Shown piece after piece: positions 40,906-50,365 of a stretch of DNA of 64,000 nt; within the stretch, counting starts at the first letter, position 1, and each line of letters opens with the position of its first letter. The translations under genes were made by a program, and so were the position numbers. Under the pieces are notes generated by a model, which worked only from the letters and a program-made list of their open reading frames with translations, did no database searches and had not been told where the DNA came from. Source of the stretch: Serratia microhaemolytica (GTDB lineage: Bacteria; Pseudomonadota; Gammaproteobacteria; Enterobacterales; Enterobacteriaceae); NCBI RefSeq assembly GCF_004011885.1, contig NZ_SBEF01000010.1, positions 34,818 through 98,817 of the forward strand. The letters run 5' to 3'.

Positions 40906-42084
40906 ATGAGCGTGATTATTGTCGGCGGCGGTATGGCTGGTGCAACGTTAGCGCTGGCCATCTCAGCATTAAGCAAAGGGCGTATCGCCGTTGATCTGAT
41001 CGAATCAGCGCTCCCCTCAACGGCCACACACCCAGGGTTTGATGCCCGTGCCATCGCCCTGGCGCAAGGCACCTGCCAACAATTGATGGCTATCGGTATC
41101 TGGCCAGCATTAAGCGATGCCGCCACGGCAATCACCGATATTCATGTCAGTGATCAAGGCCATGCCGGTATGCTGACACTGCATGCGACAGAGTATCATA
41201 TCCCTGCATTAGGCCAGGTCATTGAACTGCAAGATGCCGGCCAACGCCTGTTTGCACTGCTGGCTAAAGCTGATAATGTGCGCTTGCACTGCCCAGCCAA
41301 GGTACTTAATGTACAACGTCATACCGATCGAGTTGACGTGGTGCTAGATAACGGCCAACAACTGTGTGGACAACTGCTGGTTGCTGCTGATGGTTCACGG
41401 TCTGCGGTAGCGCAGCAGTGTCATATCAGTTGGCAACAGCATCGTTACCCGCAGTGCGCCACCATTGCCACGATCACCTGCAGCAAAGCCCCAAACGGCT
41501 GGGCTTTTGAGCGTTTTACCCGTCATGGGCCACTGGCCTTGCTACCGCTTGCCCACGGGCGCTGTTCACTGGTCTGGTGCCATCCTCAACAAGATCAGGC
41601 AGAGGTTAGTGCCTGGAGCGACAGCCAGTTTCTGCAGCAGTTACAACTGGCATTTGGCTGGCGTTTGGGAAAGATCCTGTCAACCAGCCAGCGACACTGC
41701 TATCCGCTCAGCTTACTGGTCGCTAATCAGCATGTTAGCCACCGTTTAGCATTGGTCGGCAACGCTGCACAAACGCTGCACCCCATCGCTGGCCAAGGTT
41801 TCAACCTCGGGCTGCGTGATGTGATATCACTGGCTGAGACCTTGGTACAAGCGGCAGAGCAGCAGCAGGACCTGGGCGACTATTCCGTATTACAGCACTA
41901 TCAACAGCGACGCCAAACCGATCAACAAGCAACGATCAACCTGGTTGACGGCTTAGTACGCCTGTTCGCTAACGACTATCCGGCTCTGGTTGTTGGCCGT
42001 AATTGTGCGCTACTGGCACTGTCACAGTTGCCGATGATGCGTGCCGCCTTTACCAAACGTACACTCGGTTGGGTGAAACATTAA
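40906..42084 (+). CDS. ubiH: 2-octaprenyl-6-methoxyphenol hydroxylase UbiH
   Basis: UbiH is a flavin monooxygenase that hydroxylates the ubiquinone ring. The 392 residues start with the FAD dinucleotide fold IIVGGGMAGATLALAIS. The DG motif LLVAADGSRSAVAQ and the GD-type motif LVGNAAQTLHPIAGQGFNLGLRD follow; the usual aspartate of GDAAH is Asn here (GNAAQ), as in E. coli UbiH. It is co-oriented and close to pepP and ubiI, forming an operon. Confidence 0.95.
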   Translation: MSVIIVGGGMAGATLALAISALSKGRIAVDLIESALPSTATHPGFDARAIALAQGTCQQLMAIGIWPALSDAATAITDIHVSDQGHAGMLTLHATEYHIPALGQVIELQDAGQRLFALLAKADNVRLHCPAKVLNVQRHTDRVDVVLDNGQQLCGQLLVAADGSRSAVAQQCHISWQQHRYPQCATIATITCSKAPNGWAFERFTRHGPLALLPLAHGRCSLVWCHPQQDQAEVSAWSDSQFLQQLQLAFGWRLGKILSTSQRHCYPLSLLVANQHVSHRLALVGNAAQTLHPIAGQGFNLGLRDVISLAETLVQAAEQQQDLGDYSVLQHYQQRRQTDQQATINLVDGLVRLFANDYPALVVGRNCALLALSQLPMMRAAFTKRTLGWVKH

Positions 42085-42121
42085 TCCGTTTCCATCCGCT
42101 ATATTAAGGAACTGAAATACC

Positions 42122-43324
42122 ATGCAATCCTTTGACGTGATGATCGCCGGTGGCGGAATGGTAGGCTTAGCTCTAGCCTGTGGCCTACACGGCAGTGGTC
42201 TACGTATTGCCGTATTGGAACAGCAAGCACTGCAACACACACCACTCGCGGCACAGCCTGCGTTACGGGTCTCAGCCATCAATGCAGCCAGCCAGCGCCT
42301 ATTACAACAATTAGGCGTCTGGCAAGAGATCCTGTCACTGCGTGCCAGTGCTTATCAGGCAATCGAAGTATGGGAACGTGACAGTTTTGGAAAAATTCAT
42401 TTTGATGCCCGCGAGTATGGCTATCAGCAATTGGGGCACATTGTTGAAAATGATCTGATCCAACAAACTCTGTACCAAAAAGCACGACAACTGAATGACA
42501 TCACACTGATCTCGCCAGCACAACTGAAGCAAGTGGCCTGGGGAGAAAACGATGCTTTTGTCACACTGGAAAATGGTCAAATGCTGACTGCACGCCTTCT
42601 GGTTGCGGCTGACGGTGCGAACTCATGGCTGCGTCAACAAGCAGACATTCCGCTCACCTTCTGGGATTATCGCCACAGTGCTCTGGTGGCGACGATCCGT
42701 ACCCATGCAGCTCATCAGGCGACGGCACGTCAAGTTTTTTACGCTGACGGGATCTTAGCCTTGCTGCCACTGAGTGACGCACAACTTAGCTCAATTGTCT
42801 GGTCAGTAGCGCCACAACAAGCGCAACGTTTACAACAAATTGATCCAGAAATGTTTGCACGCGAATTGGCTGTCACTTTCGATATGCGTTTGGGGCTGTG
42901 CCAATTGGAGAGTGAACGCTTAATCTTCCCACTGACCGGCCGCTATGCACGCAATTTTGCCGCACATCGCTTAGTGCTAGTGGGCGATGCAGCACACACC
43001 ATTCATCCACTCGCAGGTCAGGGTGTCAATTTGGGCTTGATGGATGCAGCACTGCTGATCGCCGAACTGAAGCGGTTACATCAACAAGGCAAAGATATTG
43101 GCCAGCACCTCTACCTACGCCGTTATGAACGCCAGCGCAAGAAGAGTGCAGCAATAATGTTGGCAACGATGCAGGGACTGCGTGAACTGTTCGCCGGCGA
43201 CCATCCAGTGAAAAAGCTGTTGCGTGATGTTGGATTAACCATGGCGGATCACTTGCCGGGAGCAAAACCACAACTGATCCGCCAAGCGATGGGGCTTGAT
43301 GATCTGCCTGATTGGTTGAGATAA
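42122..43324 (+). CDS. ubiI: 2-octaprenylphenol hydroxylase UbiI (VisC)
   Basis: UbiI is the C5 hydroxylase of ubiquinone synthesis. The 400 residues show the FAD fold VMIAGGGMVGLALACGL, then LLVAADGANSWLRQQADIP and LVGDAAHTIHPLAGQGVNLGLMDAALL. The C-terminus ends GLDDLPDWLR. It is the last gene of pepP-ubiH-ubiI. The final ~145 bases of this gene are duplicated twice downstream as non-coding remnants (near 45077 and 46971). Conserved gcvT lies beyond those accessory repeats. Confidence 0.96.
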   Translation: MQSFDVMIAGGGMVGLALACGLHGSGLRIAVLEQQALQHTPLAAQPALRVSAINAASQRLLQQLGVWQEILSLRASAYQAIEVWERDSFGKIHFDAREYGYQQLGHIVENDLIQQTLYQKARQLNDITLISPAQLKQVAWGENDAFVTLENGQMLTARLLVAADGANSWLRQQADIPLTFWDYRHSALVATIRTHAAHQATARQVFYADGILALLPLSDAQLSSIVWSVAPQQAQRLQQIDPEMFARELAVTFDMRLGLCQLESERLIFPLTGRYARNFAAHRLVLVGDAAHTIHPLAGQGVNLGLMDAALLIAELKRLHQQGKDIGQHLYLRRYERQRKKSAAIMLATMQGLRELFAGDHPVKKLLRDVGLTMADHLPGAKPQLIRQAMGLDDLPDWLR

Positions 43325-43613
43325 GCCTCTTCGGCACCAGGCCAGCACACTTCGCTGACGAAATCTGTCATCTCTCGCTGTTCATACCCGATAAAGGGAG
43401 ACAACTTGTTCACGTCGGGCAGCTCAAGGTTCGCGCTGGTACATCATCGAGCCGATGTGGTTAATTATCGATGCGGAAGAGACTTACGAGAATGGGCGGC
43501 ATTAAAGAGCGCGCAGTATTGAGAGGGCAGTGTCAGTGTTGCTTAGCAACAACACTGATCACAGTATTAACCCGTTAAGACAAGAAAGTTAAGACAGCAA
43601 AGTGGGCTGTAAC

Positions 43614-44864
43614 CTAACGCTGTACCACCGAAAACGTCGCTTGCGCAGTATAATCGCCCGGCACACCGGTTGCGCCACACAGACGGAAAGAGACCTGGTT
43701 CTGTACATCTATGCTACCCCCTGACACTACTCGGGATAAAGCAATACCATCCCGGCCATCAAAATACATAGTTGAGCCTGCACTACAGCTTGAACTCGCT
43801 GGCGCAGTGCCCGACCAGTTCCCGATGATCCATAACCGGCCGCCAGTTCCTGCAACACCCAGTTTTGACGGCGTGCTACTTAACCCGCTAGAAACCCCTG
43901 CAGCCATCACAGAAACATAAGGTGTCATAGAAACATTGGAGGCACCCTGATCACTGCACTGCACACGATAATTCAGCGTGGCAGTATCGTTACTAGTGCC
44001 AGCACCTGTCGATAAATCGACCGATGTCGGTATGTTCAGGGCACAGGAGTAATTCGCAACACGGACATCTACCCTATCCACCAGCAGTTCTGCCATATCC
44101 CCGCTACCACTGCTAGACAAATCAGCATGGTAGAGAGGTCTAACCGCATAATTACCCGGCATTAACGGCCTAGCGGCATAGATCTTGAAACGGACATTCA
44201 CTGAGGATGTGCGTATCGCGTCGGGGTCATAGGTGACGCTGGGAATATTCGGGCAAAAAATCCTGGTGTCAACGTAGGGACTAGTCCCATCGGCATTACT
44301 TTTACTCGATTGAGTGGTAATGCCATCACTCCAAGTGTTGGTCCATAGCCCCTCGGTATAAACGATCAAGCCGTTGAGTCTCTTACCATCAGCCAAGGTA
44401 CGCAGCCAAGTTGCAGAGCCATCCGGCAACAACCTCGCCCCAGAATCATTCCCAACATCGTTTCTCAGAATAATGCCATATGGCTTGCCATCACTGCCTT
44501 CAATACTAACCTCACGACTGGTAATATCGTCACAAATCGCCGTTGTGGTACTGATTGTAGATATACCATAACTTGTTGAGTACCTGGCATCCATCAATGC
44601 CTTGTTGAGAGTAGAGGTCACAGAGCCCGTTGCCCCAACAATCCCGCTGCGCCCGCCTTCGACCACCGCAGTCAGTGTTACAGCCGAGACGGTATAAGCT
44701 GTACTCACCCCCGCCATTATTATCAGCGCCTTCATCAACCACAGCGACCGTGTGGCGTATCGAACGCCAGCCATGCCAATAAACTGTGAGGTTGGTTGTT
44801 GCATTTGGTTGCGCGTCGCAACTTGTCCCGGTGCAAAGATTATCTTTTTATTTACTTTAATCAT
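43614..44864 (-). CDS. Orphan fimbrial adhesin-like protein, copy 1
   Basis: A 416-residue secreted protein. The C-terminal half resembles a fimbrial subunit domain: VANYSCALNIPTSVDLSTG, two cysteine pairs and the end VPGDYTAQATFSVVQR, typical of chaperone-usher pilins. The N-terminal half (about 62-240, with two cysteines) could be a binding domain. A signal peptide MKALIIMAGVSTAYTVSA begins at Met44 (position 44735), preceded by a 43-residue basic stretch. Whether translation starts at 44864 or 44735 is undecided, since neither has a clear ribosome-binding site. No chaperone or usher gene lies in the window. Copy 2 is at 45497. I do not recognise a named family. Confidence 0.7.
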   Translation of the reverse strand: MIKVNKKIIFAPGQVATRNQMQQPTSQFIGMAGVRYATRSLWLMKALIIMAGVSTAYTVSAVTLTAVVEGGRSGIVGATGSVTSTLNKALMDARYSTSYGISTISTTTAICDDITSREVSIEGSDGKPYGIILRNDVGNDSGARLLPDGSATWLRTLADGKRLNGLIVYTEGLWTNTWSDGITTQSSKSNADGTSPYVDTRIFCPNIPSVTYDPDAIRTSSVNVRFKIYAARPLMPGNYAVRPLYHADLSSSGSGDMAELLVDRVDVRVANYSCALNIPTSVDLSTGAGTSNDTATLNYRVQCSDQGASNVSMTPYVSVMAAGVSSGLSSTPSKLGVAGTGGRLWIIGNWSGTAPASSSCSAGSTMYFDGRDGIALSRVVSGGSIDVQNQVSFRLCGATGVPGDYTAQATFSVVQR

Positions 44865-45076
44865 GAAAGTAGCTTTTGTTGAAATAATTGTTCAAAAAAT
44901 AACAAAAAATAACATTTTTTATATCTAAAAAACAAAAACACAGTAAATTAAACCAAAAATATAATCAACAAAAATTTACTTTATGTCGTCTATTCATACC
45001 AACTGCAACTGTGGCACATAACTTGATTACCCGTTTTACTGATCAAGCGGATACTGCCTGAAGCTCAACGGCTCAC

Positions 45077-45224
45077 GCTGCGTGAACGCTTCGCCGGCGA
45101 CCATCCAGTGAAAAAGTTGTTGCGTGATGTTGGGTTAACTATGGCGGATCACTTTACCGGGGCAAAACCGTAACTGATCCGCCAAGTGATGGGGCTTGAT
45201 GATCTGCCTGATTGGTTGAGATAA
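45077..45224 (+). pseudogene. ubiI 3'-end remnant, copy 2
   Basis: A near copy of the last ~145 bases of ubiI, from CTGCGTGAACGCTTCGCC to the TAA at 45222. It cannot encode the end of UbiI: the codon after GAKP is TAA, and there is no upstream part of the gene. It marks the left edge of the second duplication unit. The spacer that follows (45225-45496) is also a near copy of that after the real ubiI. Confidence 0.85.
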
Positions 45225-45496
45225 GCCTCTTCGGCACTAGGCCAGCACACCTTGCTGACTGAATCTGTCATCTCTCGCTGTTCATACCCGATAAAGGGAG
45301 ACAACTTGTTCACGTCAACCAGCTCAAGGTTCGCGCGGGTACATCATCGACCTCATGTGGTTAATTATCGATGCGGAAGAGCCTTACGAGAATGGGCGGC
45401 ATTGAAGAGCGCGCAGTATTGAGAGGGCAGTGTCAGTGTTGCTTAGCAACACTGATCACGGTATTAACCCGTTAAGACAGCAAAGCAGGCTGCAAC

Positions 45497-46750
45497 CTAA
45501 CGCTGTACCACCGAAAACGTCGCTTGCGCAGCATAGTCACCCGGCACACCGGTGCCACACAGACGGAAAGAGACCTTACCCGATACATCTATGCTGCCCC
45601 CTGGCATTACTCGGGATAAAGCAGTGGCATCCCTGCCATCAAAATACATGGTTGAGCCTGCACTACAGCTTGAACTCGCTGGCGCAGTGCCCGACCAGTT
45701 CCCGATGATCCATAACCGGCCATCAGTTCCTGCAACACCCAGTTTTGACGGCGTGTTACTTAACCCGCTAGAAACCCCAGCAGCCATCACAGAAACATAA
45801 GGTCTTATAGAAATATCGGAAGTACCCCAATCACTACACTGCACACGATAATTCAGCGTAGCAGTATCGTTACCAGCGCCAGCGCCAGTACCTATCGATA
45901 AATTGACCGATGTCGGTATGTTCAAGGCACAGGAGTAATTCGCAACACGGACCGTTACACGATCCACCAGTAGTGCTGTTATATCCCCTCCATAACTATA
46001 AGAAAAATCAGCATGGTAGAGGGGGTCAACCGTATAATCACCCGGTATTAACGGCCTAGCGGCATAGATCTTGAAACGGACATTGACTGAAGATCTGCGT
46101 ATCGCGTTGGGGTCATAGTTGACGTTGGGAATATTCGGACAAAAAATACTCGTAGGGGAGTAGGGGCTAGTCCCATCGGCATAACTTCCGCTCGATTGAG
46201 TGGTCGTACCATCACTCCAAGTGTTGGTCCATAGCCCCTCGGTATAGACGATTGAACCCTTGAGTACCTTACCATCAGCCAAGGTGCGCTGCCAAGTTGC
46301 AGTGCCATCCGGCAACAGCCTCGCCCCAGAATCATTCCCAAGAGCGTTTTTCATAATAATGCCATATGGCTTGCCATCACTGCCTTCAATACTAACATCA
46401 CTAGACAAACGAGTCTGACAACTCACACTGTAAGTACTGATTGCAGCCATACCATATTGACCTGCGTGCCGGCCATCGCCCAATGCCTTGCTGAGAGTAG
46501 AAGTCACGGGAGCCGTTGCCCCAACAATCCCGCTGCGCCCGCCTTCGACCACCGCAGTCAGTGTTACAGCCGAGACGGTATAAGCTGTACTCACCCCCGC
46601 CATTATCATCAGCGTCTTCATCAACCACAGCGACCGTATGGCGTATCGAACGCCAGCCATGCCGATAAACGGTGAGGTTGGTTGCTGTATTTGGTTGCGC
46701 GTCGCAACTTCACCCAGGGCAAAGATTGTTTTTTTATTTACTTTAATCAT
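45497..46750 (-). CDS. Orphan fimbrial adhesin-like protein, copy 2
   Basis: A 417-residue paralogue of the protein encoded at 43614-44864. It shares the signal segment (MKTLMIMAGVSTAYTVSA from residue 44), the conserved IEGSDGKPYGII, LADGK and IVYTEGLWTNTWSDG stretches, the pilin-like C-terminal domain and the end GDYAAQATFSVVQR. Differences concentrate at residues about 79-119 and in shorter patches such as SYSYGGDITALL, which suggests diversifying change on an exposed domain. Upstream (46751-46970) is A/T-rich with repeated TTAACG/GTTAAC motifs. Start uncertain as for copy 1 (alternative at 46621). Confidence 0.7.
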   Translation of the reverse strand: MIKVNKKTIFALGEVATRNQIQQPTSPFIGMAGVRYAIRSLWLMKTLMIMAGVSTAYTVSAVTLTAVVEGGRSGIVGATAPVTSTLSKALGDGRHAGQYGMAAISTYSVSCQTRLSSDVSIEGSDGKPYGIIMKNALGNDSGARLLPDGTATWQRTLADGKVLKGSIVYTEGLWTNTWSDGTTTQSSGSYADGTSPYSPTSIFCPNIPNVNYDPNAIRRSSVNVRFKIYAARPLIPGDYTVDPLYHADFSYSYGGDITALLVDRVTVRVANYSCALNIPTSVNLSIGTGAGAGNDTATLNYRVQCSDWGTSDISIRPYVSVMAAGVSSGLSNTPSKLGVAGTDGRLWIIGNWSGTAPASSSCSAGSTMYFDGRDATALSRVMPGGSIDVSGKVSFRLCGTGVPGDYAAQATFSVVQR

Positions 46751-46970
46751 AAAATAGCTTTCATTGAGATAGTTGCTCGAAAATTAACGAATGCTAACGA
46801 AAGTTAACACTTCTTTATCTAACATCACACGATAACGTTAAACAAAAATAAACATACAATCAACAAAAGTTTACTTTACGTCACGTATTCATACCAACTG
46901 CAACGGTGGCACATAACTTGACTACCCGTTTTACTGATCAAGCGGATACTGACTAAAGCTGAACGGCTCA

Positions 46971-47152
46971 CGCTGCGTGAACGCTTCGCCGGCGACCATC
47001 CAGTGAAAAAGTTGTTGCGTGACGTTGGGTTAACCATGGCGGATCACTTGCCGGGGCAAAACCACCACTGATCCGCCAAGCGATGGGGCTTGATGATCTG
47101 CCTGATTGGTTGAGATAAGCCTCTTCGGCACTAGGCCAGCACACCTTGCTGA
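46971..47152 (+). pseudogene. ubiI 3'-end remnant, copy 3
   Basis: A third copy of the ubiI tail. It has one base deleted in the CCGGGAGCAAAA region (CCGGGGCAAAA here), putting the rest out of frame, and ends with the same TTGAGATAAGCCTC. Similarity to copy 2 stops abruptly after TTGCTGACC at about 47152, 42 bases from the end of the esterase gene. This is the right edge of the duplication. Confidence 0.85.
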
Positions 47153-47193
47153 CCTTAAGTGCACACTCAACCACTTTTTGCCTTACTCTCCGG

Positions 47194-48174
47194 TTACCGA
47201 TGACCAGCAAACGCCAGTGTAATTACCTTTTCTACCTCGCTAAAATGGGGCGACTGAGGGTCGACAATATCAAAATGTCCTGCACATTCAATTATTTGAT
47301 AATAAACATCCATCTCATGTTCTATCGCATCCTGATAGTAAAACCGATTAGTATCCATCGGCACACTGTCATCCATCATACCATGAACCAAATAAGCCTT
47401 GGTTTTTACAGGCAACATCGCTGCCGGTGAGGTATTACTGATAATCTGCCGGAACTCGGCCATTTTATCGGGCGGCATCTGGGCATAATTTGCTACTTCA
47501 CTTGGGCCAATTAACAGCCCCAATGCTGCATTATCAGACAGATGATGGGCAATGGCATAATCAAGATCCAGCACCCCGGCCAATGAGATAAAACCCGCCG
47601 TCGGTGTAGCATTTTCAGAAAAAAGTACACTCTGCCGGTCAATACTGGCTCTACTGGCCGCCCAGGCAGCCAAGTGCCCCCCCGCAGAATGACCAATCAG
47701 TACAATATTATTCAGGTCAATCCGTTGTTCCAGTTTAGCGTCACGAATAATCTGTGGTAGGCGATCAATACAATTGGCAACGTCAAGAAAAGTGCCAGGA
47801 TATCCCCCACCCACATCACCAACACGCCGATACTCAATATTGGCTGAAGCAATACCCATTTTGGTCAGTGCTGCGGCTAAATGCGAAAGATATTGCAGAT
47901 CATATTTGCTGCGCCAATAACCACCATGTATCAGGATCGCCAACGGATAACGCCCTTCCCCTTCAGGTATCCTAAGGTCAAAAAAATTCTGCGGATGCTG
48001 ATCATATTGATAGCGTTGCAGATACGGTGGCTGTGGCTGCGCAAAAGTTGCAGAGTCCAATTCGTTATCTGGCGCTTGGCATTGAGCCTGCGCAGCAGAA
48101 GCCACGCCAGTACCGAATGACAACGATAGGGGTAAATAAACCCCAAGTGTGGTCAGAAAGTTTCGTCTATTCAT
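47194..48174 (-). CDS. Tat-exported alpha/beta hydrolase (esterase / BD-FAE-like)
   Basis: A 326-residue alpha/beta hydrolase. The N-terminus MNRRNFLTTLG has the twin-arginine RRxFL motif, followed by a hydrophobic stretch and AxA (VASAAQA), so it is probably exported folded. The oxyanion loop is HGGYW and the nucleophile elbow is GHSAGGHLAAW. A catalytic Asp is in HGMMDDSVP and a His in CAGHFDIV. This set resembles kynurenine-formamidase-like and feruloyl-esterase-like hydrolases, and the natural substrate is unknown. It sits in the accessory stretch between ubiI and gcvT. Confidence 0.82.
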   Translation of the reverse strand: MNRRNFLTTLGVYLPLSLSFGTGVASAAQAQCQAPDNELDSATFAQPQPPYLQRYQYDQHPQNFFDLRIPEGEGRYPLAILIHGGYWRSKYDLQYLSHLAAALTKMGIASANIEYRRVGDVGGGYPGTFLDVANCIDRLPQIIRDAKLEQRIDLNNIVLIGHSAGGHLAAWAASRASIDRQSVLFSENATPTAGFISLAGVLDLDYAIAHHLSDNAALGLLIGPSEVANYAQMPPDKMAEFRQIISNTSPAAMLPVKTKAYLVHGMMDDSVPMDTNRFYYQDAIEHEMDVYYQIIECAGHFDIVDPQSPHFSEVEKVITLAFAGHR

Positions 48175-48673
48175 TGCTATATATCCAGAAAAATAAAAAT
48201 TTTAAACTGAAAAGTGGCTGACAAACCAAAAAGTGAACAATAGTAACAACCCGTTATCATACGAACCAACCATCTCCATTGATAGCACTCTATTTGAAAA
48301 AATCTAATCCAAGACAACCCCAATCATTACTTTTTCTAATCCATAAAAAATCACCCCCACAATAAAAATTGCGGCGACAAGCAAAAAAACAGTATAAAAA
48401 AACATATAATCAAACACAAAAAGAGCTTTAATCTTCATTAAAAGGAAAATAATCAAAAACAATCCAATCCTCTATTGAGTGATAAAGATCTAACAAGCAC
48501 CATCGATATATTTTTATTTATGGTGATCTAGGGCATTCAGTGATAACGTCAATCTAAGCAGCGCGATGAATATGCTGTGTTTAAATCGATACCGTTCTTG
48601 GTTCCTGATACCACCACTGCAACGGCATAAGATATCTTCTCTTCATCGAATTGATGGTTGACAAGAGGAAACA
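48175..48673. other. Divergent esterase-gcvT intergenic region
   Basis: A 499-base gap, strongly A/T-rich from 48180 to 48470 (many A-runs, one TATAAT at 48405). No gene or glycine riboswitch architecture is seen. The gcv operon in E. coli is controlled by GcvA, Lrp, PurR and CRP, but I could not pick a site here with confidence. AAGAGGAAAC precedes the gcvT ATG. Confidence 0.4.
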
Positions 48674-49771
48674 ATGACAAAACAAACCATACTCTATCAG
48701 CAGCATCTCGCCAGTGGCGCACGCATGGTCGATTTTCATGGCTGGATGATGCCACTGCATTATGGCTCCCAGATCGACGAACACCATGCAGTACGCCAAG
48801 ATGCTGGCATGTTCGATGTCTCCCATATGACCATTGTTGATCTGCACGGTGCCGCCACTCGCCGCTTTCTACGTTACCTACTGGCTAACGACGTTAATAA
48901 ACTCACCCAACCGGGCAAAGCCCTCTACAGCGCGATGTTGAACACCGCTGGTGGTGTGATTGACGATCTGATTGTCTATTTCTTTGACGAAAACTACTTC
49001 CGTCTGGTGGTTAACTCCGCCACTCGAGACAAAGATCTGGCCTGGATCGCTCAACATGCGGCAGCCTATCAGGTTGAATTGAAACTGCGTGATGACCTGG
49101 CGCTGATTGCCGTGCAAGGGCCACAAGCCAAGCAGCGTGTTGCTAGCCTGCTTAGCCCGGCACAGCAACACGCTGTTGCCAGCATGAAACCCTTTTTTGG
49201 TCAGCAGACCGAGGCGCTGTTTATTGCTACCACCGGCTATACCGGTGAAGCGGGTTACGAAATTGCACTGCCACAGGAATTAGCCACGGAATTCTGGCAA
49301 CAGCTTTTAGCCGCAGGTGTGAAACCTGCTGGATTAGGTGCCCGCGATACGCTGCGTTTAGAAGCGGGTATGAACCTGTACGGTCAAGAAATGGATGAAA
49401 GCATTTCACCACTCGCGGCCAATATGGGCTGGACGATCGCTTGGCAGCCAGAAGATCGTCAGTTTATTGGTCGTGAGCCGCTAGAACAGCAGCGAAAACA
49501 AGGTACTGAGCAGCTAGTCGGCTTAGTGATGAAAGAGAAAGGGGTGTTGCGTAACCAACTGCCGGTTCACTTCATCGATAGTAAGGGCGATCCACAGCAG
49601 GGGATCATCACCAGCGGTTCATTCTCCCCGACGCTCGGTTGCAGTATCGCACTGGCACGCGTGCCTGCTGGTATTGGCGAGCAAGCCACCGTCCAGATCC
49701 GCCAGCGTGAAGTGCTGGTTAATGTTAGCAAACCCAATTTTGTCCGTTTCGGCAAGTCATTGATCGATTAA
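48674..49771 (+). CDS. gcvT: Glycine cleavage system T protein (aminomethyltransferase)
   Basis: GcvT transfers the methylene group from the aminomethyl-lipoyl H protein to tetrahydrofolate and releases ammonia. The 365 residues include [37 protein letters not shown], the folate-binding [29 protein letters not shown] and [13 protein letters not shown]. Length matches E. coli. It is the first gene of gcvTHP with a good ribosome-binding site (GAGGAAAC). In E. coli the operon is next to ubiI, and here the two are separated by about 5.3 kb of accessory DNA. Confidence 0.97.
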   Translation: MTKQTILYQQHLASGARMVDFHGWMMPLHYGSQIDEHHAVRQDAGMFDVSHMTIVDLHGAATRRFLRYLLANDVNKLTQPGKALYSAMLNTAGGVIDDLIVYFFDENYFRLVVNSATRDKDLAWIAQHAAAYQVELKLRDDLALIAVQGPQAKQRVASLLSPAQQHAVASMKPFFGQQTEALFIATTGYTGEAGYEIALPQELATEFWQQLLAAGVKPAGLGARDTLRLEAGMNLYGQEMDESISPLAANMGWTIAWQPEDRQFIGREPLEQQRKQGTEQLVGLVMKEKGVLRNQLPVHFIDSKGDPQQGIITSGSFSPTLGCSIALARVPAGIGEQATVQIRQREVLVNVSKPNFVRFGKSLID

Positions 49772-49792
49772 ACCAGAAGGAGTCACTATTCC

Positions 49793-50179
49793 ATGAGCAA
49801 TGTGCCAACAGAACTGAAATATACCACCTCCCACGAATGGGTTCTCGATGCCGGAAATGACGAATATCTGGTCGGCATCACCGAACATGCACAGGAGTTA
49901 CTCGGTGACATGGTGTTTGTCGATTTACCGGAGATCGGCACACAGGTTAATGCCGGTGATGAATGCGCAGTGGCAGAGTCTGTGAAAGCCGCTTCTGATA
50001 TTTATGCGCCGATCAGCGGCGAAATTATTGCCGTCAATAACACGCTGGAAGGGGAGCCGGAACTGGTTAACAGCGATCCCTACCAAGAAGGCTGGCTGTT
50101 CCGCATCAAAGCCTCTGACTTGGCAGAACTTGATCGCTTAATTGATGCAGAAGCGTATCTCGCATCGATTGACCAATAG
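49793..50179 (+). CDS. gcvH: Glycine cleavage system H protein
   Basis: GcvH is the small lipoyl carrier that shuttles the aminomethyl group between the P, T and L proteins. The 128 residues have the lipoylation site Lys65 in ESVKAASD, preceded by [21 protein letters not shown]. Tail residues include [14 protein letters not shown]. It lies 21 bases after gcvT. Confidence 0.97.
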   Translation: MSNVPTELKYTTSHEWVLDAGNDEYLVGITEHAQELLGDMVFVDLPEIGTQVNAGDECAVAESVKAASDIYAPISGEIIAVNNTLEGEPELVNSDPYQEGWLFRIKASDLAELDRLIDAEAYLASIDQ

Positions 50180-50365
50180 CATTGTCACCATGTTCCGCAT
50201 GGTCATATTCTGCAGCACGCTAATGCCACTGAGCAGAGTATGGCCGCCCTGCAGCATGTTCTAAATCCGCGAGCGGCAATACAGCCTAGCCAATCAACTC
50301 AATGCTGAGCAGAATGTCGAGCATGGTGCCATCCAATCCCCGCCCATATGCAGGAATTTGTAGCA

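Larger units (their letters stand above)
43178..47152. repeat. Tandem ~1.9-kb duplication: ubiI 3' end plus adhesin-like gene
   Basis: Unit 1 runs from within ubiI (about 43178) to about 45076 and unit 2 from about 45077 to 46970. A truncated third start of the unit runs 46971-47152. The anchor CCATCCAGTG recurs at 43201, 45101 and 46996, so periods are 1900 and 1895 bases. Each full unit holds the ubiI tail, about 280 bases of spacer, a minus-strand adhesin-like gene and its A/T-rich upstream region. Spacer and gene ends are highly similar, while the middle of the genes is diverged. Confidence 0.9.

Noticed and set aside
40906..42084. Missing catalytic Asp in the UbiH GD motif (GNAAQ)
   Set aside because: E. 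coli UbiH, as I recall it, has the same Asn, so it is a family feature and not a lesion.
43178..47152. Integrative element with attL/attR formed by ubiI 3' ends
   Set aside because: Duplicated gene ends are typical of islands, but there is no integrase, the repeats are long and tandem at a constant period, and each unit includes the adhesin gene. Amplification fits better.
48175..48673. Glycine riboswitch before gcvT
   Set aside because: No tandem aptamer-like conserved core could be found, and enterobacterial gcv operons are controlled by GcvA and other proteins.
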